From Enterobacter cancerogenus (lineage in GTDB: Bacteria; Pseudomonadota; Gammaproteobacteria; Enterobacterales; Enterobacteriaceae), in the NCBI RefSeq assembly GCF_019047785.1, contig NZ_CP077290.1, forward strand, positions 3,844,001-3,908,000: a stretch of 64,000 bases of DNA. The letters run 5' to 3'. The position numbers and the translations under genes are program-made. Position 1 is the first letter of the stretch. Each line of letters begins with the position of its first letter. This document shows positions 1 through 9,800 of the stretch, piece after piece. Below the pieces are notes generated by a model. It was not told where the DNA came from. It worked only from the letters and a program-made list of their open reading frames with translations, and ran no database searches.

Positions 1-3000
1 GCCTTTCACATCGCCCGTGACCGGGCCTTCATTGTCTATCAGGGTGGCGATCACCGGGACAGCCGGCAGGTCCGGCACGTCGACGACGGTGAACGGCGTT
101 TCAGCGCTTACGTTACCGGCGAGGTCGGTGGCCGTGACCTCCAGCGTGGTTGGGTTGGTTTGCGCAGGCGTCAGGGCGATAGAGAAGGTCCCGTCTTGCC
201 CCACAACCCCGGTGCCGATAACGGTGGTGCCATCGCGGACAGTGATGGTTGAACCGGCATCACCCGTACCGGTAAGCGGCGTGCCTTGCTCCGTCAGCGC
301 CAGGTCGGCAGGCGCGCTCGGCGGCAGATTGTCCACGTTGAGGGTAACGGTGGTCGATCCCGATAGGTTGCCTGCCGCATCGGTGGAGGTGACCACGAGA
401 GTGTGAGAGGTGTTATCCGCCAGCGCAGGGTCGGGTGACCATGTCCAGGTGCCGTCCGGCTGAACCACGGCGGTGATGGTCGATGGCGTATTGTCGATGC
501 TGACCGTGATGGTCGCACCCGGTTCACCGGTCCCGCTCAGCGTCGGTGTCGTATCCTGAGTGTAGTGAACGCCGCCGACCAGATTACTGTCGGAAACGCT
601 ATCCACCAGCGGTGTCGTTGGCGCAACGGTATCGATCGTCACGCTGTAGACCGGGCTGGTGCCGCTGACGTTGCCCGCCGCATCAATCGATGAAGCGGTG
701 AGGTTCAGCGTGCCGTTTGGCAATGCGGTGTCTGGCGTGTATGTCCAGACGCCAGCGTTAACGACCACGCGCGCGATTTCGATGCCGTTATTGTAAATAA
801 TCACCTGATCGCCGGTGGTGCCCGTCCCGGAGAGGGTTGGGGTGGCATCATCGGTTGCTCCCCCGGTAGCAACGCCTGCGACATCGGTAATGACCGGCGT
901 GACGGGTGGCGTGGTATCCACGGTAAAGGTGATATCCGAAGACGGAACAGAGACGTTACCGGCTTCATCGGTGGCGGTGGTGGTGATCGCATGCTGCGCA
1001 TTGCCCAGCGGCGTGTCAGGACGCCACGTCCAGTTGCCGTCCGCCCCGACGGTGACCACCCCAATCTGCTGGGTTGCACCGCCGTTCACGCTGTCGAAGA
1101 TGGTGATGACATCGTTTGGCGTGCCGGTTCCGCTCAGGACCGGACGCGGATCGTTGATGCTGTCCCCTGCGGTGACTGGCCCCGTCACCTCGTTGACGTT
1201 ATCAACGACGGTTGGCGGAGTTGGTGCATCCGGTGCTTCGGTGTCAATGGTTATCGAAACCGGTTGTGACGGCGCGCTTTCGTTACCGGCCCCGTCCTTC
1301 GCGGTGACGGTCAGCGTCAGGTTATATGTGCCATCGTCTAACCCACCCGGCGGGGTCCAGGTCCAGACGCCGCCCGGCGGGATCACCACGGTGCCGAGAG
1401 CTTCGTTCCCGTTATAAATGGTGATGGTATCGCCTTCGGTGCCGGTACCAGACAGCACCGGGTTGGTATCACGGGTAATATCGCCTGAACCGAGCGTAAC
1501 CTCTGAACCGTCCGGATTCACCGTGACGGCAGGGGCGTCCGGCGTATCCGGGGCCAGCGTATCCACCCGGATAACGATTGGATCCGAGGTGGTCGTTGTC
1601 CCCGCGCTGTTGGTGGCGACGACGGTCAGCGAATGTGTGCCGTCGGGCAGGGGAGAGGATGGTGTGAAGGTCCACTGGCCAGTGCCGTTCACTGTTGCAG
1701 TACCGATAGGGTTCGCCCCGTCGAAGACGGTAATGGTGGTGCCCGGATCGGTGGTCCCCTGCAGCAGAGGCGAAGAATCGTCAGTGACTGCGCCGTCAGT
1801 CAGGCCGCCAGTCACTGGCCCAACGTCGTCGGTAATCGACTCGATCACCGGTACCGACGGTGCGTCGGTGAAAATGTTCAGGTTAAAGCCTGGGGAGGCC
1901 GGGCTTTGGTTCCCGGCAGCATCGGTGGCAACCGTTGTCAGGACATAATTGCCATCAGGAATGTCGGCAGGCGGCGTAAAGACCCATGCGCCGTTCTGCC
2001 CCACCACTGCGGTCCCGAGCGGATTACCATCGAGGAGAATGGTGATGGTCGCACCCGGCTCGCCGGAGCCGTTGAGCGTTGGGCGGTTATCGTTAGTCTG
2101 TTGACCGCTGGTCAGCGCCCCGGTCACGCCTTCGACGTCGTCCACCACGCTGCTGACCACCGGTGCGGCAGGCAGTTGGGTGTCTACCGTGATGCTCCAG
2201 CTGTTGGACAAGCCGCTGCTGTTCCCGGCCGTATCGGCTGCTGAAACGGTAAAGATGTGCCCGCCCTCGGCCAGCGCCGGTGGCGTGAAGCTCCAGTTTC
2301 CGGTTCCGTCGACCTGGACCGTATCGACAAGCCTGCCGTTATCGAAGATCGAGAGCGTCGATCCAGCCTCGCCGGTTCCACGAAGCAGCGGGGTGTTGTC
2401 ATTGGTGGTCACGCCATTGCCGAGCAGGCCCGTATTCGCTTCAACGTTATCCTCCACGGAGACAATCACCGGCACCGCTGGCGGAGTAACATCCGGTGCG
2501 TTGACCGGGGTGGAATCGCCGATATTACCGGTAGGATCCTTGGCGCTAACGTCGAGGGTTTCGCCATTTTTCTGCGGCGGATTAAGGGTGACCGTGAAGT
2601 TACCCGCATCATCAACCGGGCCAGTGCCGATGGTGGTGGTGCCCTGTTTCACCGTCACCGTGGTGCCTGGCTCTGCTGTACCGGTCAGGGTGGTGCCATC
2701 CGGGCTAACGGTCAGACCCGACGGTGCATCAGGTGCCGTGGTATCCGGGGCTGTGGTTTGCGCCGGCGTGCTGATATTGCCGGTACCGTCTGTGGCCGTT
2801 ACGTCGAGCACTTCGCCATTATTTTGCGCCGGGCTTAATGGAATGGTGAATGTACCATCCTGGCCGACAGGGCCTTCGCCGACCGTCGTGCCGTCTGGAT
2901 CTTTAATGGTCACGGTACTGCCTGGTTCAGCGCTACCTGAAATACTTCCTCCGTCAGGCGCAACGACCACACCGGTTGGGCTGTTCGGGGCCGTGCTGTC

Positions 3001-5808
3001 CGGGGCTTCAACCGGGGTGGCGAGACTTCCGTTACCTGCTTTGTCTGTCGCGGTAACGTTCAGGGTTTCGCCATTTTTTTGTGCCGGGGTGATGGACACC
3101 GTGAAGCTGCCATCGTTTCCGGCGACGCCCGTGCCTATCGTCACGCCGTTAGCATCTTTTACGGTGATGGTGCTGCCCGCTTCGGCGCTGCCGGTGACCT
3201 GAGTCCCGTTCGCCACAACGTCAACATCGTCAGGCGCAACGGGAGGAACGGTATCGATAATCACGGTAAAGGAGATTGAATCACCGCTGGTGCCCGCTGG
3301 CGTGGTGGCCGTTGCGGTTATCACGTGCGTGTTATCGAGCAGGATTGGTGAAGGGAAGCTCCACTCACCGCTGCCATTCGCCTGCGCGGTGCCAAGCAGA
3401 ACGCCATTGTCATAGAGGGTGATAGTGGCATTCGGTGCCGACGTCCCGCTAATCAGCGGGGTGTTATCATTTGTCGCCTGACCGAAACCGACGGAGACGG
3501 GGTCGTCTCCATTATCGTTATCCACGCGGATGATCACTGGCGTGTCCGGGAAGCCGGAATTACTGGCGGTGAAGGTCGTGGCGTTGCCGAGGTTACCGGC
3601 GGCATCTTCGGCGACGGCGGTCAGCGTTTTGCCATCGGTTTGCGCTGGCGTCACGCGAACGGAATAGCGTCCGTCCGTGCCGGCGATCCCCTGTCCAATT
3701 AACGTGGTGCCGTCATAGATAAAGACCGTGCTGCCCGCTTCCGCTATGCCGGTCACGAAGATCCCGGTATCGGCCATCGGCTCGACCTGAGGCGGTTCGG
3801 GCGGGGTGGTATCAACCACAAAGTTGATCGGCTGTGACGGCTGGCTCTGGTTGCCCGCCGGGTCGGTTTCCCGCACGGTGATGGCGTGCGGCCCTTCAGC
3901 CAGAGCGCCCGTTGGCGTGTAGCTCCAGGTTCCGTTCGCGCTGACGGGAACGGTGGCAATAGGCTGGCCGTTATCGTAGATGGTAATGGTGTCGCCCGCG
4001 GTACCTGTACCGCTCAGTCGTGGGCGCGTTTCATCCGTTAGCCCGCCGTTCTCGACCGCCCCCACGATGCTGCCGCTGGTGTCATTGACAATGACGGCCA
4101 CCGGCGTGGCGGGTGGCGTGACGTCGACGGTGAAGGTAAAACTTCCGCCCGCAGCCGTGGTGTTACCCGCCGCGTCGGTGGAACGCACGGTTATCTGATG
4201 CGACCCCTCAGCGAGATCGGCCGACGGCGTGAAGGCCCATGTTCCGTTAGAAGAAACGGTCGTTTGACCCAGGTAGACACCTTTGTCATAGACGGAAATG
4301 ATGGTCCCGGCTTCGCCTGTCCCGTTGAACGTCGGACGGGCGTCATCGGTCACCTGCCCGCTGGTGAGCGGGCCTTTGAGGGTGCCCACATCGTCCGTCA
4401 CGCTGCTTAAAACGGGCACCGTTGGGGCGACGCTGTCTACGATCACCGTGTACGCGCCGGATGCCGCACCGGTGTTTCCGGCGGCATCGGTGGCTTTGAC
4501 GGTGAACTGATGGCTGCCTTCACCCAGCGTAATGTCTGGGGTAAATGTCCATTTGCCGCTGCCATCCGCCTTCACGGTGCCAATAGCGATCCCTTTATCG
4601 TAAATGGTGACGGTGGAATTAGCTTCGGCGGTACCGGTCAGGGTCGGACGCTGATCGTTGGTGCTGCCGCCGTTACCCACAGCGCCGGTATTGGGGGAGA
4701 CATCATCGGTCACGCCGGTAATGACGGGGGCCTGAGGTGCCAGGGTGTCTACGATGAACGAGACGTTTGTCGAGGCGGGGCTGGTATTTCCGGCTGCATC
4801 TGTCGCCGTGGCCGTAAGAGTATGGCTGCCTTCTGCCAGCGCGGTTGCGGGCGTAAAGCTCCATTTTCCTTCGGCATCCACCTTCGTGGTGCCAATGGCT
4901 TTGCCGTTATCGTAAACGGTGATGGTCGCACCCGCCTCACCAATGCCGCTTAGCGTAGGGGTTGCATCGTTGGTCGGCTTGCCGTTGCCGACGGGGCCAG
5001 CGTCAGAGCCAACGTTGTCATTGACCAGCACAATCTCAGGGGCGTCCGGCGCGGTGGTGTCCGGGGCGGTGGCGTGCGCCTCCTGGCTGACATTTCCGGA
5101 GGGATCGGTTGCCGTCGCAACAATTTGCTGCCCATTCGTGAGCGGTGTGCCAAGCTCAATGGTGAAGGTGCCATCGCTGTTGGTTTTACCCGTGCCGATC
5201 AGGTTACCTTCGCTGTCTTTCAAGGTGATGGTACTGCCGGGTTCGGCTCTGCCCGTCACCGTTTTGCCATCGCCTGAAATCTGTAGGCCGGTCGGTGCAT
5301 CAGGCGGCGTGGTATCCGGATTGTTTGGGTTTCCGGGGTTGCCCGGGTTACCGGGATTTGAATTATTATCGTCATCTCCGCCGCCACCACCACCGCTACT
5401 TGCCGCGATAGCCACCCCGCCAGCAGCGGCTAACCCGCCCAGCACCCAGGGCCAGACGGCTGCGCCACCGGTTTCGCTCCCCGAGGCGGCAAGCAATACG
5501 TCTGTCGACGCAATGGATTCATACGTGGCAGCCCCGGTAGGATCTTCTATCCACCACAGCGCGCCGTCGCTCTCGGAAAGCACCAGCTGGCTCACGCCTT
5601 GCGCATCCGCGACGTAAAAATTCTTGAGGGTAATCACTTCGCCGGAGTGAAGGGAAATGACCAAATCGTTCCCGTTGCGCGCGTAGTTGGCAATATCGGC
5701 TCGCTCGACATGAAGCTCCACGATCGAGGAATGACTCAGCGTAACCTGAGATCCCTCCATTGTTGTTTCCACGCCGGTAAGTTTTGAGATAACAGAGATT
5801 TGGCTCAT
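1..5808 (-). CDS. bapA: BapA/Bap/LapF-type large surface adhesin, N-terminal part (runs off left edge)
   Basis: Predicted giant cell-surface adhesin of the biofilm-associated-protein type, normally exported by a dedicated type I system. It starts at the ATG at 5808 after a GGAG motif and stays open for all 1936 codons to the window edge, so the C-terminal secretion signal is not visible. Residues 1 to about 120 form the BapA-prefix-like domain (MSQISVISKLTGVETT onwards). Next come a hydrophobic Ala/Gly stretch and a low-complexity linker rich in G, D, N and P (about residues 130-170). After that there are 18 complete Ig-like modules and part of a nineteenth. Long modules (about 100 residues) carry a TDD-PTLSGTGEAG...YDNG..IGT...W.FTP...L.EG.H..TV.ATDAAGN pattern; short ones (about 85-90 residues) carry AEPGSTITVKD...DGTFT. 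Three short modules are consecutive (about 3250-2520). The family assignment is firm; the name bapA rests on the N-terminal domain and the ssrA-linked location. Confidence 0.9.
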   Translation of the reverse strand, partial: MSQISVISKLTGVETTMEGSQVTLSHSSIVELHVERADIANYARNGNDLVISLHSGEVITLKNFYVADAQGVSQLVLSESDGALWWIEDPTGAATYESIASTDVLLAASGSETGGAAVWPWVLGGLAAAGGVAIAASSGGGGGGDDDNNSNPGNPGNPGNPNNPDTTPPDAPTGLQISGDGKTVTGRAEPGSTITLKDSEGNLIGTGKTNSDGTFTIELGTPLTNGQQIVATATDPSGNVSQEAHATAPDTTAPDAPEIVLVNDNVGSDAGPVGNGKPTNDATPTLSGIGEAGATITVYDNGKAIGTTKVDAEGKWSFTPATALAEGSHTLTATATDAAGNTSPASTNVSFIVDTLAPQAPVITGVTDDVSPNTGAVGNGGSTNDQRPTLTGTAEANSTVTIYDKGIAIGTVKADGSGKWTFTPDITLGEGSHQFTVKATDAAGNTGAASGAYTVIVDSVAPTVPVLSSVTDDVGTLKGPLTSGQVTDDARPTFNGTGEAGTIISVYDKGVYLGQTTVSSNGTWAFTPSADLAEGSHQITVRSTDAAGNTTAAGGSFTFTVDVTPPATPVAVIVNDTSGSIVGAVENGGLTDETRPRLSGTGTAGDTITIYDNGQPIATVPVSANGTWSYTPTGALAEGPHAITVRETDPAGNQSQPSQPINFVVDTTPPEPPQVEPMADTGIFVTGIAEAGSTVFIYDGTTLIGQGIAGTDGRYSVRVTPAQTDGKTLTAVAEDAAGNLGNATTFTASNSGFPDTPVIIRVDNDNGDDPVSVGFGQATNDNTPLISGTSAPNATITLYDNGVLLGTAQANGSGEWSFPSPILLDNTHVITATATTPAGTSGDSISFTVIIDTVPPVAPDDVDVVANGTQVTGSAEAGSTITVKDANGVTIGTGVAGNDGSFTVSITPAQKNGETLNVTATDKAGNGSLATPVEAPDSTAPNSPTGVVVAPDGGSISGSAEPGSTVTIKDPDGTTVGEGPVGQDGTFTIPLSPAQNNGEVLDVTATDGTGNISTPAQTTAPDTTAPDAPSGLTVSPDGTTLTGTAEPGTTVTVKQGTTTIGTGPVDDAGNFTVTLNPPQKNGETLDVSAKDPTGNIGDSTPVNAPDVTPPAVPVIVSVEDNVEANTGLLGNGVTTNDNTPLLRGTGEAGSTLSIFDNGRLVDTVQVDGTGNWSFTPPALAEGGHIFTVSAADTAGNSSGLSNSWSITVDTQLPAAPVVSSVVDDVEGVTGALTSGQQTNDNRPTLNGSGEPGATITILLDGNPLGTAVVGQNGAWVFTPPADIPDGNYVLTTVATDAAGNQSPASPGFNLNIFTDAPSVPVIESITDDVGPVTGGLTDGAVTDDSSPLLQGTTDPGTTITVFDGANPIGTATVNGTGQWTFTPSSPLPDGTHSLTVVATNSAGTTTTSDPIVIRVDTLAPDTPDAPAVTVNPDGSEVTLGSGDITRDTNPVLSGTGTEGDTITIYNGNEALGTVVIPPGGVWTWTPPGGLDDGTYNLTLTVTAKDGAGNESAPSQPVSITIDTEAPDAPTPPTVVDNVNEVTGPVTAGDSINDPRPVLSGTGTPNDVITIFDSVNGGATQQIGVVTVGADGNWTWRPDTPLGNAQHAITTTATDEAGNVSVPSSDITFTVDTTPPVTPVITDVAGVATGGATDDATPTLSGTGTTGDQVIIYNNGIEIARVVVNAGVWTYTPDTALPNGTLNLTASSIDAAGNVSGTSPVYSVTIDTVAPTTPLVDSVSDSNLVGGVHYTQDTTPTLSGTGEPGATITVSIDNTPSTITAVVQPDGTWTWSPDPALADNTSHTLVVTSTDAAGNLSGSTTVTLNVDNLPPSAPADLALTEQGTPLTGTGDAGSTITVRDGTTVIGTGVVGQDGTFSIALTPAQTNPTTLEVTATDLAGNVSAETPFTVVDVPDLPAVPVIATLIDNEGPVTGDVKG

Positions 5809-6458
5809 ATTGTTATTACTCCAGAAGAGTTGTCATGGACGGCAAATAAGACATGGCCATCTCTTTGTGGAGGGACAAGCGCGCCCCCGGCAAAGCTGCT
5901 GATGTTTAATCAGCGCTTACCGTACTTTTTTCGGCGCGATCGATGCCCGCCAGCGTGAAAAGTGGCAACATCAGAATGAAACTATTTATTTAGAACAGAT
6001 TACGTTGCGTGATTAATTTCCTGTAATAGGCAAAACCCTGTTATTAATAAAGGAAATAAATATTTAGGTGTAAAAATGATATAGCTACAAACGCATTAAT
6101 ATGCAAATTAAGCTTCTGTAAAGCTATCGAGAAACAATGAAGGGGAAATTAAATGATTTACGGCTAATAAAAAACACGCTATTTATTTGTGGGTTTTTTA
6201 TCTGTGTAAAACAATGAGTTGTGTGATTCTCCATCTGTGTTTTTCGGCGCAAATTTTCCAGGGATTATTTAACACAGTTCTATGTTGTATGGGTGCTTAA
6301 TTAATATTTAAGTTAGGGTAAACTTATCTGCTATAGGATATATTATGTGTGTTCGCATTTTTTAAATATATTCCTGTGCATACTGTATCTTCTGCTATGG
6401 ACGAAAATTTAAGCGTTAAGAAATAAAGCATAAAAACGGAAAGTTTATTCGCAGAAAT
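5809..6458. other. AT-rich intergenic region upstream of the adhesin
   Basis: About 650 bases without a convincing coding sequence. The segment is strongly AT-rich compared with the adhesin gene and probably holds the adhesin promoter and its regulatory sites. I could not single out a promoter with confidence. Confidence 0.5.
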
Positions 6459-6485
6459 AAAAAAGGCCGCTGGCGCGGCCTTTTA
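6459..6485 (-). terminator. Rho-independent terminator of the small secreted protein gene
   Basis: A GC-rich hairpin with arms AAGGCCGC and GCGGCCTT around a short loop lies just past the stop codon at 6499. A run of T on the minus strand follows it (A-run at about 6459-6464 on the plus strand). The plus side also ends in TTTT, so it may work in both directions. Confidence 0.8.
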
Positions 6486-6498
6486 AGTTCACAGAGAA

Positions 6499-6855
6499 TT
6501 ATTCAGTGACTTTCTTTTCTAAGTCGCTGGCACCTTGTTTGGTTTTATTCCAGCCTTTCTCGGTCCCTTCTTTAGTGGCATCCCACCCTTTCTCGGTACC
6601 TTCTTTGGTTTTGTGCCAGGCTTTCTGCGAATCTTCGCTTACCTTGCTGCCGACGCTGTCACCCTTACCTTCAGCGGCATGCTGTTGCTTCAGCTTCAGC
6701 TCTTCACCCTTGTCCTGCTCTTCATGCAGCTTTTGCTTCGCGTCGTTAGCGTTAGCATGGGCGGCCGCTACGGTATCATCTGTTGCATGTGTAGTTGCCG
6801 CTAAAACAGGGGAAGCCAGCAGAATGGCAGAAAGTGCAATAATTGTTTTTTTCAT
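6499..6855 (-). CDS. Small secreted hypothetical protein with KEGTEKGW repeats
   Basis: Unrecognised 118-residue protein. The start at 6855 is chosen because the product then begins with a clean signal peptide (MKKTIIALSAILLASPVLA, cleavage after Ala-Leu-Ala likely) and a GAGGAT ribosome site lies seven bases upstream; an in-frame upstream ATG would bury the signal peptide. The mature part is very hydrophilic and Lys/Glu/Asp-rich, with no cysteine. It contains two consecutive 11-residue units, KEGTEKGWDAT and KEGTEKGWNKT, followed by the weaker KQGASD. This 11-residue periodicity recalls late-embryogenesis-abundant-type amphipathic proteins, suggesting a periplasmic stress or disordered protein; that is inference only. 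It is a single-gene unit with its own terminator. Confidence 0.75.
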   Translation of the reverse strand: MKKTIIALSAILLASPVLAATTHATDDTVAAAHANANDAKQKLHEEQDKGEELKLKQQHAAEGKGDSVGSKVSEDSQKAWHKTKEGTEKGWDATKEGTEKGWNKTKQGASDLEKKVTE

Positions 6856-7717
6856 AATATCCTCATCTAACGTTTCGGTTGTGAGCGTGATTAAGGGTGA
6901 CACAGACGAAACGGTGTGGCTCTAGGAAAAAACTGTAATGAGATCAAGACCCCGATCGCGCAAGTGGATCCTGAGGGCAGGGGAGGGGGCTGGGAATGGC
7001 TATCCTGAGCGAAAGTGGATAAATACCATCAATCGGAATTTTTCATTTTTATTGAGAATTATTCATCTGAGAAATAATGTTGAAAGAGAAGAACAGGCAT
7101 ATGCAGATTTTTTTATCCTGCTTTGCCAAGCTGCAATCAATAAACCTTTATAATCGAACCCAGCACCTCATCGCAGCCCGATAAATGGCTAGAGGTACGG
7201 GTATCTCCTCTCTTTTGAAATATAAATAAAGAATATTAGTCTGGCGAATCAATCATTGATGGATGAAATGTGTTTTTTTAAAAGTATCTATTAGCCGGGA
7301 TAGACGGTATTTTAAACCCGATTATAGTCCATTATTGGACTGTTTTAGAGTAGCGCCATACTTCAGAATCTGGTGATTATTACTTTCTTTAAAATCTTTG
7401 TTAAGTATTGATGTTGCTGGGATTGAGATTCCGTATTGATTTAAATCAATAAAAAAGACGATATTCTTTATTTGTCTACTCTTTGTCTCATTTGTGGCTA
7501 TTAATTCGGCATTTATGTAAAAAAGTAGTCAATGTTTCTTGTATTTAATGCTATGAAAGCATGACTTCTTGTTTACATTTAGTGGAAAATTCTTAAGAAA
7601 TATCCTATTGAAGATCATCGATCTGCCAAGTTGATCTTGGGTAGTTATTTGTTCTAGTATTGCTGTGTAAAGAAACGTCGTTCGTTTAACAATCATTCCT
7701 TAAGGAAAGGGACTGCT
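6856..7717. other. AT-rich intergenic region upstream of the T6SS operon
   Basis: About 860 bases with no supported gene; short open frames here lack ribosome sites and family resemblance. The tssB promoter should lie at the right end. A possible sigma-70 pair is TTGATC at 7631-7636 and TAGTAT at 7655-7660 (18-base spacer), but this is weak. The region is much more AT-rich than the core T6SS genes that follow. Confidence 0.4.
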
Positions 7718-8209
7718 ATGGCTGATACGTTCCAGAATGAAGTGCCTAAGGCACGCATTAATTTAAAGTTAGCTTTACACACCGGGGGCGCGCAAAAGAA
7801 AGTCGAACTGCCCCTTAAACTCCTTACCGTTGGTGATTTCAGTAATGGCAAAGAGTCCCGTCCATTATCTGAACGCGAAAAAATCAACGTCAACAAGAAT
7901 AACTTCAACAGTGTGCTCTCAGAATTTTCTCCAGAGGTTAATCTGACTGTCCGTAATACGCTGGCTGGAGACGGTTCAGAAGAGAACGTCAAATTACGTT
8001 TCTCCGATATGAAAGACTTCGAACCAGAGCAGGTTGCCCGCCAGATCCCTCAGCTTCGCGCCATGCTGGCAATGCGTAATTTATTACGCGACCTTAAATC
8101 CAATCTTCTTGATAACGCCACTTTCAGAAAAGAACTCGAGAAAATTCTTAAAGACCCGGCGCTGTCCCGGGAATTACGCGACGAAATGAGCGCGCTTGCC
8201 CCGAAATAA
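7718..8209 (+). CDS. tssB: Type VI secretion sheath small subunit TssB
   Basis: TssB (VipA/IglA family) pairs with TssC to build the contractile sheath around the Hcp tube in the cytoplasm. The 163-residue product has the usual family length and shows the characteristic RPLSEREKINVNKNNF-type and VRNTL segments. A helical C-terminus (ALSRELRDEM) matches the part that interacts with TssC and contains the ClpV-recognised region in the family. The start at 7718 follows AAGGAAAGGG, a strong ribosome site. It is the first gene of the T6SS run, 42 bases before tssC. Confidence 0.96.
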   Translation: MADTFQNEVPKARINLKLALHTGGAQKKVELPLKLLTVGDFSNGKESRPLSEREKINVNKNNFNSVLSEFSPEVNLTVRNTLAGDGSEENVKLRFSDMKDFEPEQVARQIPQLRAMLAMRNLLRDLKSNLLDNATFRKELEKILKDPALSRELRDEMSALAPK

Positions 8210-8251
8210 GCTGCGTGCACGTTTTTTAATGGATTAAAAGAGAGAATGCTG

Positions 8252-9787
8252 ATGTCTGTTAATACTGAAACAAGCCCGGCACAGGGGCAAACCACGGTTC
8301 TTGAGAAAGATGGCGTTTACGCCTCCCTGTTTGAAAAAATCAACCTGGCCCCGGCGTCCAGCCTGGGGGATATCAACGCCTTTCTGGACGATGCTGCCCT
8401 GTCTGACGCCCCGGCGGGTGAACGTCTGACCGCGGCGATGCAGGTCTTTATGGACTGCATTCGTAAATCGGGTCAGCAGGTTGAAAAGCTCGACAAGACG
8501 CTGATTGACCATCACATCGCTGAACTGGACTATCAGATCAGCCGCCAGCTGGACGCGGTAATGCACCATGAAGCGTTCCAGAAGGTGGAATCCCTGTGGC
8601 GCGGCCTGCAGCAACTGGTCGACAACACGGATTATCGCCAGAACGTGAAAACCGAAATCCTGGACGTCTCAAAAGACGATCTGCGTCAGGACTTCGAGGA
8701 TGCGCCGGAGCTGGTCCAGAGCGGCCTGTACTGGCACACCTACACCGCCGAGTACGACACCCCGGGCGGCGAGCCGATCGGTTCGGTGATCTCCTCTTAC
8801 GAGTTCGACGCCAGCCCGCAGGACATCGCGCTGCTGCGCAACATCTCCAAAGTCTCCGCCGCGGCACACATGCCGTTTATCGGCTCCGTCGGCCCGGCAT
8901 TCTTCCTGAAAGACTCCATGGAAGAGGTGGCCGCGATTAAGGATATCGGCAACTACTTCGACCGCGCCGAATACATCAAGTGGAAATCCTTCCGCGACAC
9001 CGACGATTCCCGCTACATCGGGCTGGTGATGCCGCGCGTGCTGGGCCGCCTGCCGTATGGTCCGGACACCGTGCCGGTGCGCAGCTTCAACTACGTTGAG
9101 CAGGTGAAGGGCCCGGATCACGAGAAATACCTGTGGACCAGCGCGGCGTTCTCCTTCGCCTCCAATATGGTGAAGAGCTTCATCAACAACGGCTGGTGCG
9201 TGCAAATTCGTGGCCCGCAGGCGGGCGGCGCGGTGAAAGATCTGCCTATCCACCTGTATGATCTCGGCACCGGTAACCAGGTGAAAATCCCGTCAGAGGT
9301 GATGATCCCGGAAACCCGCGAGTTCGAGTTCGCCAACCTGGGTTTCATTCCGCTGTCCTACTACAAGAACCGCGATTACGCCTGCTTCTTCTCGGCGAAC
9401 TCCGCCCAGAAACCGGCGCTGTACGACACCGCCGATGCGACCGCCAACAGCCGCATCAACGCGCGTCTGCCGTACATCTTCCTGCTGTCGCGCATTGCCC
9501 ACTACCTGAAGCTGATCCAGCGTGAAAACATCGGCACCACCAAGGATCGCCGCCTGCTGGAGCTGGAGTTAAACACCTGGGTGCGGGGTCTGGTGACCGA
9601 AATGACCGATCCGGGCGACGAACTGCAGGCATCCCATCCGCTGCGCGATGCGAAGGTGGTGGTGGAAGACATCGAGGACAACCCGGGCTTCTTCCGCGTG
9701 CGTCTGTATGCGGTGCCGCACTTCCAGGTGGAAGGGATGGACGTGAACCTGTCTCTGGTCAGCCAGATGCCGAAAGCGAAAGCGTAA
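8252..9787 (+). CDS. tssC: Type VI secretion sheath large subunit TssC
   Basis: TssC (VipB/IglB family) forms the sheath with TssB. The product is 511 residues, the usual size, and carries the conserved core (ESLWRGLQQLV; LYDTADATANSRINARLPYIFLLSR; IAHYLKLIQRENIG). I choose the ATG at 8252 over the one at 8246 because AGAGAG sits directly before 8246, giving a sensible spacing only to the second ATG. The gene is GC-rich with strongly biased codon use, as expected for an abundant structural protein. It lies 13 bases upstream of tssK. Confidence 0.97.
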   Translation: MSVNTETSPAQGQTTVLEKDGVYASLFEKINLAPASSLGDINAFLDDAALSDAPAGERLTAAMQVFMDCIRKSGQQVEKLDKTLIDHHIAELDYQISRQLDAVMHHEAFQKVESLWRGLQQLVDNTDYRQNVKTEILDVSKDDLRQDFEDAPELVQSGLYWHTYTAEYDTPGGEPIGSVISSYEFDASPQDIALLRNISKVSAAAHMPFIGSVGPAFFLKDSMEEVAAIKDIGNYFDRAEYIKWKSFRDTDDSRYIGLVMPRVLGRLPYGPDTVPVRSFNYVEQVKGPDHEKYLWTSAAFSFASNMVKSFINNGWCVQIRGPQAGGAVKDLPIHLYDLGTGNQVKIPSEVMIPETREFEFANLGFIPLSYYKNRDYACFFSANSAQKPALYDTADATANSRINARLPYIFLLSRIAHYLKLIQRENIGTTKDRRLLELELNTWVRGLVTEMTDPGDELQASHPLRDAKVVVEDIEDNPGFFRVRLYAVPHFQVEGMDVNLSLVSQMPKAKA

Positions 9788-9800
9788 GGCGGTAGCAGGG

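Noticed and set aside
1..5300. Several open frames of 200-340 codons on the plus strand opposite the adhesin
   Set aside because: They are Val/Pro/Ser- or Arg/Gly-rich shadows produced by the repetitive GC-rich adhesin sequence on the other strand and have no ribosome sites or domain structure.
6938..7153. 71-codon open frame upstream of the T6SS
   Set aside because: No ribosome site, no resemblance to a known protein, atypical composition; I treat the area as intergenic.
7631..7660. Firm sigma-70 promoter call for the T6SS operon
   Set aside because: The -35/-10 pair is a weak match with an 18-base spacer; kept only as a possibility in the intergenic note.
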